Positions 1-11,981 are shown, counted from the stretch's first letter. The stretch: DNA of 64,000 bases from Vitellaria paradoxa (GCA_019916065.1 CM034238.1:5560363-5624362); one strand, 5' to 3'. The notes: generated by a model from the letters alone, not told the origin. Program-made: numbers and translations.

Positions 1-179
1 TCTTTTTATTTAGGAAGTTGTTGATAACCATGTTTCTGTTAGAGTAAACATAGGGCAGTAATCTTTCCTTTAATATAGGAAGTTGTAAGGCTATATAATA
101 GCCAGAGTTTGCTGAATTCATCGAAGTCATTCTCCCAGATTAAGTGTACTGTTTTGTTTAAGTTCTTGGTGTCACAAAA

Positions 180-521
180 CTTTTGAATTGTTGGTTATTA
201 TCCAATTTTTTTAATTATATTTATTTTGACTTGTTGGCCTATCTATTATTTTTTTTATTAGCATTATATTTATTTTAATCAAGTTAATAATACCATTAAC
301 GAGAGTTAAAAAGGTCAAAAATCTCCCCACTTGAAGGGGGATAATTTTTGACTAGCCCCAACCCAGCCTAAAAATTATCCCCCCGCAGGGGCTAAAAAGA
401 AAACACTGAAAAAACGAAGACCAGGGAAGAGGGAGGAAAAAGTGGCTGCCAAGCAATGGAAATGAGGTGGGGCCCACGGGTAAAAGTTTTGAAGGGGTGT
501 TTTACCTCAGCCAAGCGAGCC
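180..521. repeat. 3' half of a Tourist/Harbinger-like element (copy 1, partial)
   Basis: This stretch matches the 3' half of the element at 525-1227. Shared landmarks are a 'ttttgaattgttggttatt' segment, an 'attttgacttgttggcc' segment, and a GC-richer end finishing in 'ccaagcgagcc' followed by TTA. The 5' half is absent. It abuts the next copy directly, the two sharing the TTA at 522-524. No coding capacity is seen, so it is a non-autonomous fragment. Confidence 0.6.
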
Positions 522-524
522 TTA

Positions 525-1227
525 GGCCCGATTAGATTATGTTAAAATTTTAGGAGAATAAGTTTTAGATGGGTATAAAATAAGAGGAGTATTGTTTTTA
601 GAGGGTTGGCTCATATTGATGTGATGTTTATGGAGAGGGATAACTTTTTACTTGATTTGGATGTTTTATAAATGAAAAGAGGTGAATGATAGAAAAACAG
701 TCAAATGACTCTTTTGCTCTTATGGTGTCCCAAACTTGGTTACCCATTAAATTAAATATTAAATTACAAAACTCACTCTATTTAATTATTTTTGGACAAT
801 TTGAAGTTATATTTTTTATTTCATTGAAAATTTAATTTTTTATAAATTTATTTAAATAACTTTTTTTTAAATATATATACTTTTGAATGGTTGGTTATTA
901 TTCAAAATTTTTTAATTATATTTATTTTGACTTGTTGGTCTATCTATTATTTTTTTTTACTAGCATTATATTTATTTTAATCAACTTAACAATACAGTTA
1001 ACGAGGGTTAAAAACGTTAAAAGCAATCGATTTAAAGGGGAATAATTTTTTACTAGCCCCAATAGTGCCCAAAAATTATCCTGCAAGGGGGGAAAATGTG
1101 GGACCTATGCCAAAATTTATCAGGAGGGGGGGAATTGGCTTGCCAAACAATTTGAAAAGTGTGGGACCCACACTTATGACCGGGTATTAGTTTTGGAGAG
1201 GAGTTTTGGCTACATCCAAGCAGGCCC
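525..1227. mobile_element. Tourist/PIF-Harbinger-like non-autonomous element (copy 2, complete)
   Basis: A 703 bp element with imperfect terminal inverted repeats: GGCCCGATTAGATT at the left, and GGGCCTGCTTGGATG when the right end is read in reverse. It is flanked on both sides by TTA (522-524 and 1228-1230), the 3 bp target duplication typical of PIF/Harbinger-Tourist elements. No transposase frame is present. A third copy lies at 58575-59266, where a paired empty site supports the boundaries. Confidence 0.65.
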
Positions 1228-1230
1228 TTA

Positions 1231-3380
1231 TGTTTTAGAAATTTAAGGAAAAAATATAATAAATTTTTTATTTGTAAATTAAAAATGAATAAATAATATG
1301 TTGTTATTTTATGATTTTATCTTTAAAAATAATATGTGATGGTTTTATTTATTTTTTATTTGAAAGGTTAAATATGATATTTTAAAAATTTTATTAATTT
1401 TTTTATTTTTTACATTTATTTTTAAAATTAGATGAATGAAAATTGAGAGATTTGAAGTGCATTTTTTCTTTTTTTTTTTCTCTAAATAAAACTCAAGCAC
1501 AAGAAAATTTTCATTTATTTTCTATTATCTTCTTTTCTTTTTTCCTTTTTTTTTCCATTTTCATCCTACCTGCACAATATAATTAAAATTATTGATCTAT
1601 TTTACGATGATTAATGATCACCATTATTTGCTAATACATCATTGGCATTTTTTTAAATATTATAATTATAAAAAGGTAAGTAAGATGTTAAATTTTCATA
1701 CAGGGTAAAAAAACTCACAAAAATCCAAATATCGAATCAATTTGGTCTATTTGAATTCAATTTATTTGGTTCTATTAAGAGATTAGTTTGATTCTTAAGT
1801 TAGCATGATATTTTATGTTTAACCCAAATAAAATTGATTTATCATCTCTATTTCTATGCAAAATAAGATATTAAATTATAAAACTAACCTAAATCAAATT
1901 GACTTTATCAAAATTTGATTTGTTTCGGTTAAGATTCGATTCCAAAATTTTGAATATGATTAAAAAAAAAAAAACATATTCATGAATTAGTTCGAGTCAT
2001 GTATACCTCGAGTTTAATCTAAGGGTGATCATGGTTAAGATTGATTTGTTTAATGCAGAAACTCAATTCAAACTGTAAATCAATTATTTCAGAAATCTTA
2101 AAATCATAATCAAATTATGTAATTAAGAGACCAAATTACTAAGTTAGTTCAGCTTTAGATAGGGTGCACTTGACCAAGCAGGATTGATCGAGTGATCACG
2201 ACCCAATTCAATCGACCAACTATTATTAACTTTGGTCAAGATGACCGATCGACATATTAAAAACAAGATTTTGTACATCATAATTACATGTCTAATCATA
2301 TTCTAGCATATTCTATGATTCTAACATATCAAAGTATTTTCTGCTGCATAATAGTTTTAATAACTAATTATGGAAATTACTTCAGGATCTACAATACACA
2401 TTTCATAATATGATTGAAAGGAATGCATAATTATATGAGGCTCACATGTATTATGCCAATATAAGTCTCACACCTTTATATGTATACCATCATCTCAAGT
2501 ACATGGTATACACACTCTTTACCTTACTGAAATTCTACCAAAATATTTTCTCAATTCCTTTGCTAACTTAGGTATCGAAATCTTTTTAACAGGCACCATA
2601 TCGGTGTATGAGACAGCATTCCAGACCTAAAGCAGGCACTTGGAGAATTTCAGTTTACTGAATCATTAGCCTTGTTTGATAATTTAATATTAAATAATTG
2701 CTAGAATTTTTATCTCTATAATTAGATATTAAATAATTTACTTACTACAACAAGTTGTAATGGAGGTTAAATCATAATTGTTAGCACTAGTTTCGCACTT
2801 GTAATAAAATAAAAATATTTATAATATATAAATTATTGTAACAATCAGGATCTACAAAGTCCTCCAACAACATAATGCAGATGAATGACTATTAACCTAT
2901 ATCTTTAGTTTTAAAATTTTTATATTTAAATATTACATTTAATATTATCGGTTTAATTTGATTAACCAACTCTTTACGGCAAATCATCCAATTTTTAAAT
3001 TTTCAAACCATAAATTCAAAAAAAATTAAATCAAACTAGGCTAAAAGATCATATTTGATTAGATTGTGTGCTCCTAACTTAAGCTAAGGATACACAAATA
3101 ATATGATAACTTATAAGTTAAGTTACAATAATTATATAATTTTTTTGACTGATTACGGTTTATTTATAACAATTATACATATGAAGAATTAAAAAGTGTG
3201 AAGTAATTAGAAATAAAGAGGTATATTCGGCTACTTAAGTTTCGTTTCGTTTGACATACTAAAAAATATGAGAGTGCACTTAAAATTTTTAAAAATTTAT
3301 CGAATTTTTTAATTTTTTAGCCACGCCTCTTACTTCCTCGTAAAACGAGTTCCAAAGGTCGATTGGTGTGGTAAAGAAAC
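1231..3380. other. AT-rich intergenic DNA, no gene seen
   Basis: About 2.1 kb of AT-rich sequence with poly-A/T tracts and no open frame with coding character on either strand. The last ~100 bases before 3497 (from about 3400) are less AT-rich and probably hold the 5' untranslated region of the demethylase gene downstream. No convincing TATA box position could be assigned. Confidence 0.6.
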
Positions 3381-3496
3381 CCAATTAAGCAATTATATTC
3401 GAAATTCCAAGGTTTGAAAACCCTAATATGCTCTGGACTCGGGCAGCGAAATTCCAGTAGTCACATTAACTGAATCCATCAATCCCCGCGGCCCCC

Positions 3497-5971
3497 ATGG
3501 AGACTGCTGACTCTCCTCAACCAGAATTATCCGACAATAACCTCAACAATGTCACCTCCGACGACTATTCCGCTGAAAACCACCTCTCGCCGCCGCCTTC
3601 TCAGACGCCGTCGGAACCCGTCGTCTCTGATTCCCAACTTGACGACACTTCCGAACAGGCCCCGGACGACCAGTCCCAGCCATTCGAGCACGAAACCACT
3701 CCTGCCGTCGCTGCCGACGACGCCGGCTCTATACAGCCCAGGAAGCGACGCCGCAGGAAGAAGTTGTTCCCGGAGATGATCTCCTCCGCCGCCGCTGTCC
3801 ACGGCCTCCGAATCCTCCGTGGCCAGTCCAGGAACAATAACCACAGCGAAAAATCGACGGACGACGCCATTGAGATCGACGACGCTCCGTCCAAGAACCG
3901 ATGCCGGCGCCGAAGGATCTCCGATATTACCAAAGAAGTTGACATTGAGGCCCTAATCGCAATCTCGGTTGGTTTCCCGGTCGACTCCCTCACGGAAGAG
4001 GAAATCGAAGCCAACGTCGTCTCCCAAGTCGGGGGCAACGAGCAAGCCAATTACATCATTGTCCGGAACCACATTCTCGCCCGGTGGCGATCAAATGTGT
4101 CAGTCTGGATGACCAAAGATCATGCCTTGGAGTCGATTCGAGCCGAGCACCGAGGGCTAGTGCACTCGGCTTACTACTTCTTGCTCCAGCATGGCTATAT
4201 CAACTTTGGTCTTGCGCCGGCCATCAAAGAAGCCAAATTGAGTTCGTCGGAGGGCGTCCCGAGAGCAAATGTCGTTATCGTCGGAGCTGGGCTAGCAGGA
4301 TTGGTTGCCGCGAGGCAATTGATCTTTTTGGGGTTTAAGGTTGTGGTTTTGGAAGGTCGAGCACGTCCAGGTGGCCGGGTTCGGACAAAGAAGATGAGCG
4401 GCGGCAATGCAGCGTTGGCTGCTGCCGACCTTGGTGGGAGCGTCCTCACTGGAATCAATGGCAACCCACTTGGAGTTCTTGCTAGACAACTGGGCTTTCC
4501 ACTTCACAAGGTGAGAGACATATGCCCGTTGTACTTGCCTGATGGCAGAACTGTGAATTCTGAAACTGATTCCCGGGTTGAAGTTTCATTCAATAAGTTG
4601 TTAGATAGGGTCTGTCAGCTTAGGCAAACAATGATGGAGGAAGTTAAATCAGCAGATGTTTCCTTGGGGACGGCACTTGAAGCTTTTCGTTGTGTGTATA
4701 AGGTTGCTGAGGATCCCCAAGAGCGAATGCTTTTGAATTGGCATCTCGCAAATTTAGAGTATGCTAATGCTACACTAATGTCGAATTTGTCAATGGCATT
4801 TTGGGATCAGGATGACCCGTATGAGATGGGTGGCGATCACTGTTTCATTCCGGGTGGGAATGAGAGGTTTATTAGGGCATTGGCAGAGGACTTACCAATT
4901 TTCTATAATCGGACAGTGGATAGTATTAGGTATGGAGTTGATGGGGTTTTGGTGTATGCTGGTGGGCAAGTGTACAGGGGAGACATGGTTCTCTGTACAG
5001 TGCCGTTGGGTGTGCTCAAAAAGGGATATATTGAGTTTGTACCGGAGCTCCCACAACGAAAGAAAGATGCTATTGAGAGATTAGGATTCGGGTTGCTAAA
5101 TAAGGTTGCAATGCTGTTTCCATATGATTTTTGGGGTGGGGAGATTGATACCTTCGGGCATTTGGCAGAGGATTCAAGTATGAGGGGTGAATTTTTCTTG
5201 TTTTACAGCTATTCTTCTGTATCAGGAGGCCCGCTTCTTGTAGCTTTAGTTGCTGGAGAGGCTGCAATTAAATTTGAAAAGATGTCTCCGGTGGAATCTG
5301 TGGAAAGGGTTTTGGAAATATTGAAGGGTATATTTAACCCAAAAGGGATTGCTGTTCCCAACCCACTTCAGGCAGTTTGTACTCGTTGGGGACAAGATCA
5401 GTTTGCACATGGATCTTACTCATATGTTGCAATTGGTGCTTCAGGTGATGACTATGATATTCTTTCAGAGAGTGTTGGAGATGGGAGAGTGTTCTTTGCT
5501 GGAGAGGCGACTAACAAGCAGTATCCAGCAACAATGCATGGAGCTTTTCTCAGTGGGATGCGAGAGGCTGCTAACATACTGAGAGCTGCTAAGAGGAGGT
5601 CGTTGGTTCCAGCGGAAAAACCAAATAACAATAACAGGGAATGTGATGATGTTGTTAAATTGTTCGAGACCCCTGACCTTAAATTTGGCAGGTTCTCTGT
5701 TTTGTTTGATCCCCGGTCAAATGATTTTGAATCTAATGCTTTGCTACAAGTTGCATTTGAAAGTGAGAAATTGGAATCTGGTTCTCTACTTCTTTATGGC
5801 TTGACTCAAAGGAAGCAGATCATTGGACTGAGTGAGATGGATGGAGATTTGAGCAGAATGAAGAAGCTGAATAGTGATTTCCGGGTCAGGTTGCTTGGGA
5901 GGAACGGTCTCTGTAGTGCTGCAGAATCTCTTATCACCCGCATTAAATCTGCAAGATCCAGGCTAAATTGA
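3497..5971 (+). CDS. LDL1: LSD1-like histone lysine demethylase (LDL1 type)
   Basis: One uninterrupted frame of 824 residues, close to the length of Arabidopsis LDL1. The order is: an acidic, serine/proline-rich N-terminus; a basic patch at 82-89; a SWIRM domain at about 148-245; the dinucleotide-binding motif GAGLAG at 263-268 followed by the ARPGGRVRT segment; the amine oxidase fold with the FAD-contacting lysine at about K536 (GLLNKVAM); and the second FAD motif [19 protein letters not shown] at about 666-685. The family removes methyl groups from mono- and dimethylated H3K4 with FAD in the nucleus; in Arabidopsis it helps repress FLC and related loci. The ATG follows a run of C residues and gives the expected acidic start. 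The lack of introns matches what is known of LDL1/LDL2 genes. LDL2 is the main alternative, but the length and N-terminus favour LDL1. No breaks are seen. Confidence 0.93.
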   Translation: METADSPQPELSDNNLNNVTSDDYSAENHLSPPPSQTPSEPVVSDSQLDDTSEQAPDDQSQPFEHETTPAVAADDAGSIQPRKRRRRKKLFPEMISSAAAVHGLRILRGQSRNNNHSEKSTDDAIEIDDAPSKNRCRRRRISDITKEVDIEALIAISVGFPVDSLTEEEIEANVVSQVGGNEQANYIIVRNHILARWRSNVSVWMTKDHALESIRAEHRGLVHSAYYFLLQHGYINFGLAPAIKEAKLSSSEGVPRANVVIVGAGLAGLVAARQLIFLGFKVVVLEGRARPGGRVRTKKMSGGNAALAAADLGGSVLTGINGNPLGVLARQLGFPLHKVRDICPLYLPDGRTVNSETDSRVEVSFNKLLDRVCQLRQTMMEEVKSADVSLGTALEAFRCVYKVAEDPQERMLLNWHLANLEYANATLMSNLSMAFWDQDDPYEMGGDHCFIPGGNERFIRALAEDLPIFYNRTVDSIRYGVDGVLVYAGGQVYRGDMVLCTVPLGVLKKGYIEFVPELPQRKKDAIERLGFGLLNKVAMLFPYDFWGGEIDTFGHLAEDSSMRGEFFLFYSYSSVSGGPLLVALVAGEAAIKFEKMSPVESVERVLEILKGIFNPKGIAVPNPLQAVCTRWGQDQFAHGSYSYVAIGASGDDYDILSESVGDGRVFFAGEATNKQYPATMHGAFLSGMREAANILRAAKRRSLVPAEKPNNNNRECDDVVKLFETPDLKFGRFSVLFDPRSNDFESNALLQVAFESEKLESGSLLLYGLTQRKQIIGLSEMDGDLSRMKKLNSDFRVRLLGRNGLCSAAESLITRIKSARSRLN

Positions 5972-7190
5972 GAATTTAAGTGCTACAAAGAACTGAGAGA
6001 AGCTATCTTAATGGTTTTAAGCAATTATGTAGCAGCGGTTAACTCACCTGGGGTGTCCACAATTGATTGACTTGAAGAGAGATCTTGAATGATTTGGTTT
6101 ACATTTAGTTGGGCGAGGGGTTTGATTCTTATTGAACCAAAAGCCTGCTTTATATGTACATTAGTAGTGCATTTTAGTGATTACATTATTGGATTAAAAA
6201 GAGAGGTATAATTGGTTCATTTTATAATGCTTACAACTCATTGTTAAATAACTCAAGGTGAGTGCAAGATTTTCCAACTATCTTAATGTAATTTATTTTC
6301 TCTGTCACATTGTTGTAAATTTATCTTCATGAAGTGTATGATAAATGGCCATTCATCATGTGCCTTCAGTATACATTTGATTATTGTATTGTTTCTTGCT
6401 TCATTCATTTGTGACATGTTGCCTGGATGCTAATCTACACATCACAGTTGGAACCTAGGCTAATCTTTTGATTTTTTTATACATAATAATTTCTAAAAAT
6501 TTGGCACCCCTAGAAGGTCTCGAGGTTGAGATTATCTTCCTAAATCCATGAGAGATTTGAGAATTGTGGTGTTTGGATACATGGCTTAACTGCGGCCAAT
6601 ACCAAATTTTCAAAGCAAAAATTAAACCTTAAAACACCAATGAGTTAGCTTAAATGTTTCTGTGAATAATAATCTAATCATTTAATCTTGTTTTGTAGTA
6701 TTTTTAATGTTGTCAAGATTTGTTTTGGCTAATGCGTGTTGGTTTAGCAGAAGAGATTTTAGCTGCAACTATCGCCACCATCGATAGCACAACTCTTACA
6801 GATTTCAAGTTTGTTCACCGGAGACACTAAACTGAATGCCGTTATTTGAACAATTCCCCCCAAAATCACGAATTTGCACGTTGTATATTGATTTCCAGCA
6901 TGTTGTATGTTGTTCCTCTCTCTTTCCTTCCAAAATGATTCATAATTTATTTAGATTAAGGACTAGATACATCTTGCTTTTTATTGACCAGCTCATGAAT
7001 TGGACAATAATATTCCCAGCAGAAACCAAATCCATGAGACACGTTAAGCCTTAGATGACTGCAGAATTAAAGATAATTACAGTAACATCCAAAGCCAATG
7101 TTAAAAGAAATATAGCTGATGTCCTATCTTCAACAGCTTCCATGGATTGATGGTTATGTTAACTTGTCTGATATATGAACAAGGACCTCG
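5972..7190. other. 3' flank of the demethylase gene and intergenic DNA
   Basis: About 1.2 kb without a recognisable gene. The first few hundred bases probably carry the 3' untranslated region (mixed base composition, several AATAAA-like AT stretches). The small open frames near 6836-7054 have no coding character. Confidence 0.5.
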
Positions 7191-7193
7191 CCT

Positions 7194-7465
7194 GATGTAA
7201 TATTGCTATTTAGTTACTTGGTTGTGTGTTTTTTGGTTTGTTGCACTGTTTGTTTCATGCTTTTGGCCTTTAGGATCTATGGTCATAGTTAATTTTGTGG
7301 TTAGTTGAGGTGTCTTAACTCGTTTGCTTGTACTCTTTTGGGTTATCCTCTTCTACATGCTCTGGTCAGGTATATTCTCTTATCTTACTGTGTTGATTCT
7401 TTGTTGCACTCCTTTTCTGACGCAACAAATTTCTTTCTGTTCATCCAAAAAAAAAAAAAAAAAAA
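7194..7465 (+). mobile_element. LINE 3' end with poly-A tail (fragment)
   Basis: A T/G-rich segment resembling the 3' untranslated tail of plant L1-type LINEs ends in 'ctgttcatcc' followed by a poly-A run at about 7448-7465. No complete reverse transcriptase precedes it, so this would be a 5'-truncated insertion. It sits upstream of the zinc-finger fragment at 7475-7909, the reverse of the order inside one LINE. Two separate fragments are therefore likely. Confidence 0.4.
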
Positions 7466-7474
7466 TGCCATTTC

Positions 7475-7909
7475 ATGGACAGCATGCATACATTAGTTGA
7501 AAATGTTTATTTTGCTGTATCAGACCATGTATTGTATCTTATTTTATGTAATTCTAGTAATAATATTACTAAACAGCAGAATATTTATCCTTGGAAAGAG
7601 GTTTGGGCAGCAAAAGCCCCTTCTATGGTGGCTTTTTTAGTGTGGTTAGCTGTTCATGGAAATATTTTGACTATGGACAATCTGATTACAAGGAATCACA
7701 TTTTGCTGAATTGGCATTGCGCGTGCAAGGTCAATGTGAAATTTGTTAAGCACCTCTTTATTCATTGTTCAATGGTAACGGAGTTATAGTTTTTAATCCT
7801 TGCTCAATTTGAGATGGCTTGGGTCTTCCCTTATCATCTGAAGGACCTTGTTTTGCCATGGAGGGGAGCACGAGTTAGCATTAAGTGTGTGCTGTCTAGA
7901 TACCTTTAA
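7475..7909 (+). pseudogene. LINE reverse-transcriptase zinc-binding domain fragment
   Basis: The translation matches the zf-RVT region found near the C-terminus of plant LINE ORF2 proteins. It has YPWKEVWAAKAPSMVAF, then WLAVHGNILTMDNLITRNH, then a Cys/His segment ending HLFIHCSMVTEL. The frame continues past one TAG at 7787-7789, which falls where the family usually has a tryptophan (ELW), through AQFEMAWVFPYHLKDLVLPW to about 7909. The upstream reverse transcriptase and endonuclease parts are missing. It is an inactive relic. Confidence 0.75.
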
Positions 7910-8448
7910 ATGGACCAAGAGTACACTGAGCTACCTGGAAACAAACCAGGATTTGAAACCATGCCCTGTTGAATGAAAAAGGAAAAAAAAATTGTTATAT
8001 ATTCAAACTGTGGTATATGTGGTTCAAGCGTAGGGTCCCATTTCAGCAGAAAATTAGAAATGCTAGCCCACCATGATCAGGAAAGTAGTATATCTTTATT
8101 TCTTTACATCACTCACTTTGATTATGATTCACAATTGTCTCCCACTGATCCATTGAATGAGCATGTGGTACTTTCCTCTCAAGTGTCCCTTTTGCTAAAG
8201 TGGATTAATGTTAAGGAGAAAGCAAACAAGAGCTCATCTTTTGATTACCAAACTGATTTGAGGACTAAAGATCAAATACTAAAGAAAACCAACTCAGTGC
8301 CAGAAGAATGATGTCAAAGTAATCACCTGGGACCAGGTAAGCAACGTCCTACCCTCTTTCCCTTTCCGTAATGTCTCTTCCCTAACGTTTTGTTTGTTCG
8401 TTTTGTTTTGATTTCAAAAGCTATAATATATATTAGGTTCGTCTCAAA

Positions 8449-10476
8449 ATGGTAGTGAAAGGCACAGAGATGAATTCTTCTTTTGCCTGTTGTATACTCA
8501 ACTTAATTTTTTTCCTCTTATTTTCAGTCTCTCATGCGTTATCAGACCTTGAAGCACTATTGAAGCTTCAGTCCTCCATGATTGGACCGGCAGGGTCAGG
8601 GCTTGAGGACTGGGAGTTCTCATCGTTTCCCTCTGCACACTGTTCGTTCTCTGGAGTAACTTGTGATCAAGGCTCTCGAGTGACCTCTCTCAACATCTCG
8701 TTTCTGCCTCTCTTTGGTACAATTCCACCAGAGATTGGGAACTTGGATAAGCTCGTCAATCTCACTCTCGTAAGTTGCAATCTCACTGGTGAGCTTCCCC
8801 TGGAGATGTCGAATCTAACATCCATCAAGTTATTCAACCTCTCTTCTAACACCTTCAATGGCAGCATACATGGAAGCATGATAGTTGGAATGACTGAGCT
8901 TGAGGTTTTCGATGTGTACAATAACAACTTCACTGGGAAGCTCCCGGTGGAGTTTGCAAAGATGAAGAGGCTTAGGACACTACATCTTGGAGGGAACTAC
9001 TTCTATGGTGTGATTCCAGAGGCTTATTCAGAGATTCAGAGCCTGGAGAGTTTAGGTTTACAAGGCAACGGACTTACTGGAAAGATTCCTCCGAGGTTAG
9101 GTCAGTTGTTGAACCTTAAAGAACTCTATCTCGGCTATTTCAATACTTATGAAGGTGGGATCCCACCTGAGCTTGGATATTTTAGTTCACTCCAAGTCCT
9201 GGACGTGGCAAGTTGTAACCTATCAGGTGAGATTCCAAAGACTTTGGGTAATTTGAAGATGTTACAATATCTGTATCTCCAATTCAACGGGCTCGTGGGG
9301 CACATACCTTCTGAACTTTCTGGTTTGATCAGCCTGAAGTTCCTTGACCTGTCCGATAATAACCTCAGAGGTCAAGTGCCTGAGAGTTTATCAGAACTGA
9401 GGAACCTGACCTTAATTAATCTATTCCAAAACCATCTTCAGGGCCCTATTCCATCTTTTATTGGCGATCATCCCAATCTCGAGGTCTTTCAGATATGGGA
9501 TAACAACTTTACATCTGAACTGCCCGAAAATCTTGGTCATAATGGGAAGCTGCAGCTACTTGATGTCGCCAACAACCAACTCACAGGAACAATTCCCCGC
9601 CATTTGTGCAAAGGACAGAAATTAAGGACCCTAATACTGATGGGAAACTACATTTCTGGACCCATTCCAGAGGAGCTTGGAGAGTGCAAATCACTGGTTA
9701 AGGTGAGAATCATGAAGAACAACTTCATTGGAACCCCTCCTGCCAAGTTCTTCAGCTTGCCATTATTAAGGGTGCTTGAGCTGAGTGATAACTACTTCAC
9801 TGGTGAGCTTCCACCTCAAATGTCTGCCAGCAAGCTTGAATTTCTCACGTTGTCTAACAATTCAATCACTGGTAAAGTTCCTGCTGCGATAGGAAATCTG
9901 GTTGGCTTAATGACCCTCTCTCTTGAAACCAACAATTTTTGTGGTGGAATTCCAAAGGAAATCTCCGATATAAAGAAGCTCTCAAGGCTTGACATAAGTG
10001 GCAACAAGATTAGTGGCCATATTCCGATTTCCATCGCGGATTGTCATGAACTGACTTCAATTGATTTGAGTGACAACGGTCTGGAAGGTGAAATTCCCAA
10101 AGAAATCTGGAGGTTGAGGAAGTTGAGCTCGCTGAATTTGTCGGGGAACAATCTCAGTGGTCAAATACCGGAAGAAATGGGGTCGATGATCAGCCTAACA
10201 TTCTTAGATCTTTCTCACAATAACCTTTCAGGCAGACTTCCAACTGGTGGTCAGTTCCAGTTCTTCAATGTCAGATCTTTCATTGGAAACCCAAATCTCT
10301 GTTTGTCAAGCGAAGTATCTTGCCCCCCACTGCGAGAGATTCTCACAAGGTCAACTAGTACAACAAAGATTATTATTGTTATCATGGTAATTGTACTTGT
10401 TACTTTCGTGTTATTGCTGGTTACTACGTGCATGGTGATCTCCAGAAAGCAAAGGTTTCAGAAATTGAGGGCCTAG
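8449..10476 (+). CDS. CLAVATA1-like leucine-rich-repeat receptor lacking its kinase
   Basis: A 675-residue intronless frame. A signal peptide follows either M1 or M8; the hydrophobic core runs CCILNLIFFLLFSVSHA. Then come an N-terminal LRR cap with paired cysteines, about 20 plant-type LRRs of about 24 residues (LxxLxLxxNxLxGxIPxxLG), a C-terminal cap, and a membrane helix at about 641-664. Only 11 residues follow (SRKQRFQKLRA) before TAG. In CLV1/BAM-type receptors the same point continues with a tryptophan-lysine stretch into a serine/threonine kinase of about 300 residues. No kinase motif is found in any frame up to 11400. CLV1-type receptors bind CLE peptides at the cell surface. This form could act as a receptor-like protein or decoy, or be a truncated pseudogene. 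The whole extracellular part is free of stops, which argues against great age. Confidence 0.85.
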   Translation: MVVKGTEMNSSFACCILNLIFFLLFSVSHALSDLEALLKLQSSMIGPAGSGLEDWEFSSFPSAHCSFSGVTCDQGSRVTSLNISFLPLFGTIPPEIGNLDKLVNLTLVSCNLTGELPLEMSNLTSIKLFNLSSNTFNGSIHGSMIVGMTELEVFDVYNNNFTGKLPVEFAKMKRLRTLHLGGNYFYGVIPEAYSEIQSLESLGLQGNGLTGKIPPRLGQLLNLKELYLGYFNTYEGGIPPELGYFSSLQVLDVASCNLSGEIPKTLGNLKMLQYLYLQFNGLVGHIPSELSGLISLKFLDLSDNNLRGQVPESLSELRNLTLINLFQNHLQGPIPSFIGDHPNLEVFQIWDNNFTSELPENLGHNGKLQLLDVANNQLTGTIPRHLCKGQKLRTLILMGNYISGPIPEELGECKSLVKVRIMKNNFIGTPPAKFFSLPLLRVLELSDNYFTGELPPQMSASKLEFLTLSNNSITGKVPAAIGNLVGLMTLSLETNNFCGGIPKEISDIKKLSRLDISGNKISGHIPISIADCHELTSIDLSDNGLEGEIPKEIWRLRKLSSLNLSGNNLSGQIPEEMGSMISLTFLDLSHNNLSGRLPTGGQFQFFNVRSFIGNPNLCLSSEVSCPPLREILTRSTSTTKIIIVIMVIVLVTFVLLLVTTCMVISRKQRFQKLRA

Positions 10477-10704
10477 AAAACTTGTGGAGCTAATGTGCTG
10501 AAAGAACCAACAAAGGCACTCAATCAACCTCACTTGATATGTTACTAAATTGAATGGTTGTGTTATTTTCTGTGGGTGGAAAATGTGTACAGGTGCGTGG
10601 ATTTTCTCTTTAGCATAATTTTTACGTGTAAGTAGCTGCCTGTTGGCTTGAGGATTGGGAAGTCGAACAAATATTTTAGATAAATCTTGTTGCTTCAGTT
10701 CTTG

Positions 10705-10752
<48 letters not shown>

Positions 10753-11488
10753 CTACTGTTGGGAGGAAATAAAATTGAGGAAATGATATCCAGGGAAAAA
10801 TATTTGCAAAAGAACTGTTAATGAAAATATATTTTGATAATGCGTTTTTATTTTGCCTAAAAACAGAATTTTATAATGTGTTTTCTGTATAAGAAGCGTT
10901 TGTCTGATACTGGTGATGTTGTTATGAAAATGCGTTTTCAAGAGATATCCAGATGCAAGTCACAGAATGGTATCATTTTATCCGGATGATGGGCATATCC
11001 GAGTAGCGGGGGTGTTTGGTTGGTCAAACCTAACTAAAATTTATTAACTTTTATTAATTTTTTATATTTTTTTTCAATAAAATTTTATTAATCATTTTAT
11101 ATTAAGTTTTTATACATTTACTGTATTTTTTGGCCAACTAAAAACTCTCAGCGTAACAATTTATCCAAATGCACAAGTCGGCTATCCGAATGCAACATTA
11201 AACAACGTATCGTCGACTTCAGCACCAGCGCATAATACCTCAAAGCATATCCGAATGCTAAAAAACCATAATCGAACACCTTCACAAAATCTTAATCGAA
11301 GACCTTCGCATTTCTACTCTCCTGTAAACTACACATTGCATGTATACATACAAAAACAAATATATACATACATATATATTATATTTGAGGCATTAGTCTC
11401 CAACGTCAGGGGTTTACTCCGGTGGTGAGTCTAGCTGAGTGGTGGTCATTGGGGTTGTTGGGCAAGCCTTAACGTGCGACTAGGGGAT
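10477..11488. other. Post-receptor region with a 45-T tract, no kinase remnant
   Basis: An uninterrupted run of 45 T at 10708-10752 lies 230 bp past the receptor stop codon. The rest is AT-rich and contains no recognisable kinase exon. The T run could be the poly-A tail of an element inserted in the opposite direction, or a simple expanded tract. From about 11340 there are TA-rich repeats. Confidence 0.5.
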
Positions 11489-11749
11489 AGGGGTGAAATT
11501 GAGTCGAGCTTAGCCGAGTTTTAATTTATTTGAGTTTGGCTCAAGTTTTTTATACTAAGCTCGACCTCGATTCAAGTTTTTATATAAGTTCAAGTTTGTC
11601 TCGATAAAGAAGAATTTGGACTCGAATTTGGCTTGTGAAGAACTCAATTAAATCAAAACGATATCATTTTAGTTTAAAATATAATAAATAAAATATTTAA
11701 AAATATATAACAAAAATATTATTAAAAAATATAAAAACATTATTAAAAA

Positions 11750-11784
<35 letters not shown>

Positions 11785-11981
11785 GATATATATTATTTTA
11801 ACAAGCCTGCTCGCTAGCTTTTGAATCGTACTTTTTTAGATTTGAGCTTAAATTCGAATATAAACGAGTTATAAATCAAGTTCGGTTCGAACTCGTTTTA
11901 ATCACGAACCGAACTTGAGCCGATTTTTTTTTCAAGTCAAGCTCGAATAGCTTGCAAATAATTCAATTCATATCCACCCTT
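11489..11981. mobile_element. MITE rich in GAGCTCG motifs (copy 1)
   Basis: A fold-back-like element with ends 'aggggtgaaattgag' and, on the reverse strand, 'aagggtggatatgaattg'. It is internally rich in gagctcg/cgagct words that can pair with each other. The core 'aaaacgatatcattttag' appears in reverse orientation in the second copy at 18910-19305. No protein is encoded. Confidence 0.55.

Noticed and set aside
3527..4507. Long antisense frames within the demethylase gene.
   Set aside because: They arise from the GC-rich, codon-biased sense frame and contain proline/arginine-rich nonsense.
7973..8311. A 112-codon open frame upstream of the receptor gene.
   Set aside because: It starts with ATG but shows no motif, has mixed composition and sits in transposon debris. 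I could not support it as a gene.
11340..11400. Repeated TATA-like words and other TA microsatellites as promoters.
   Set aside because: TA tracts occur throughout the window, most far from any gene start, so they carry no promoter information on their own.
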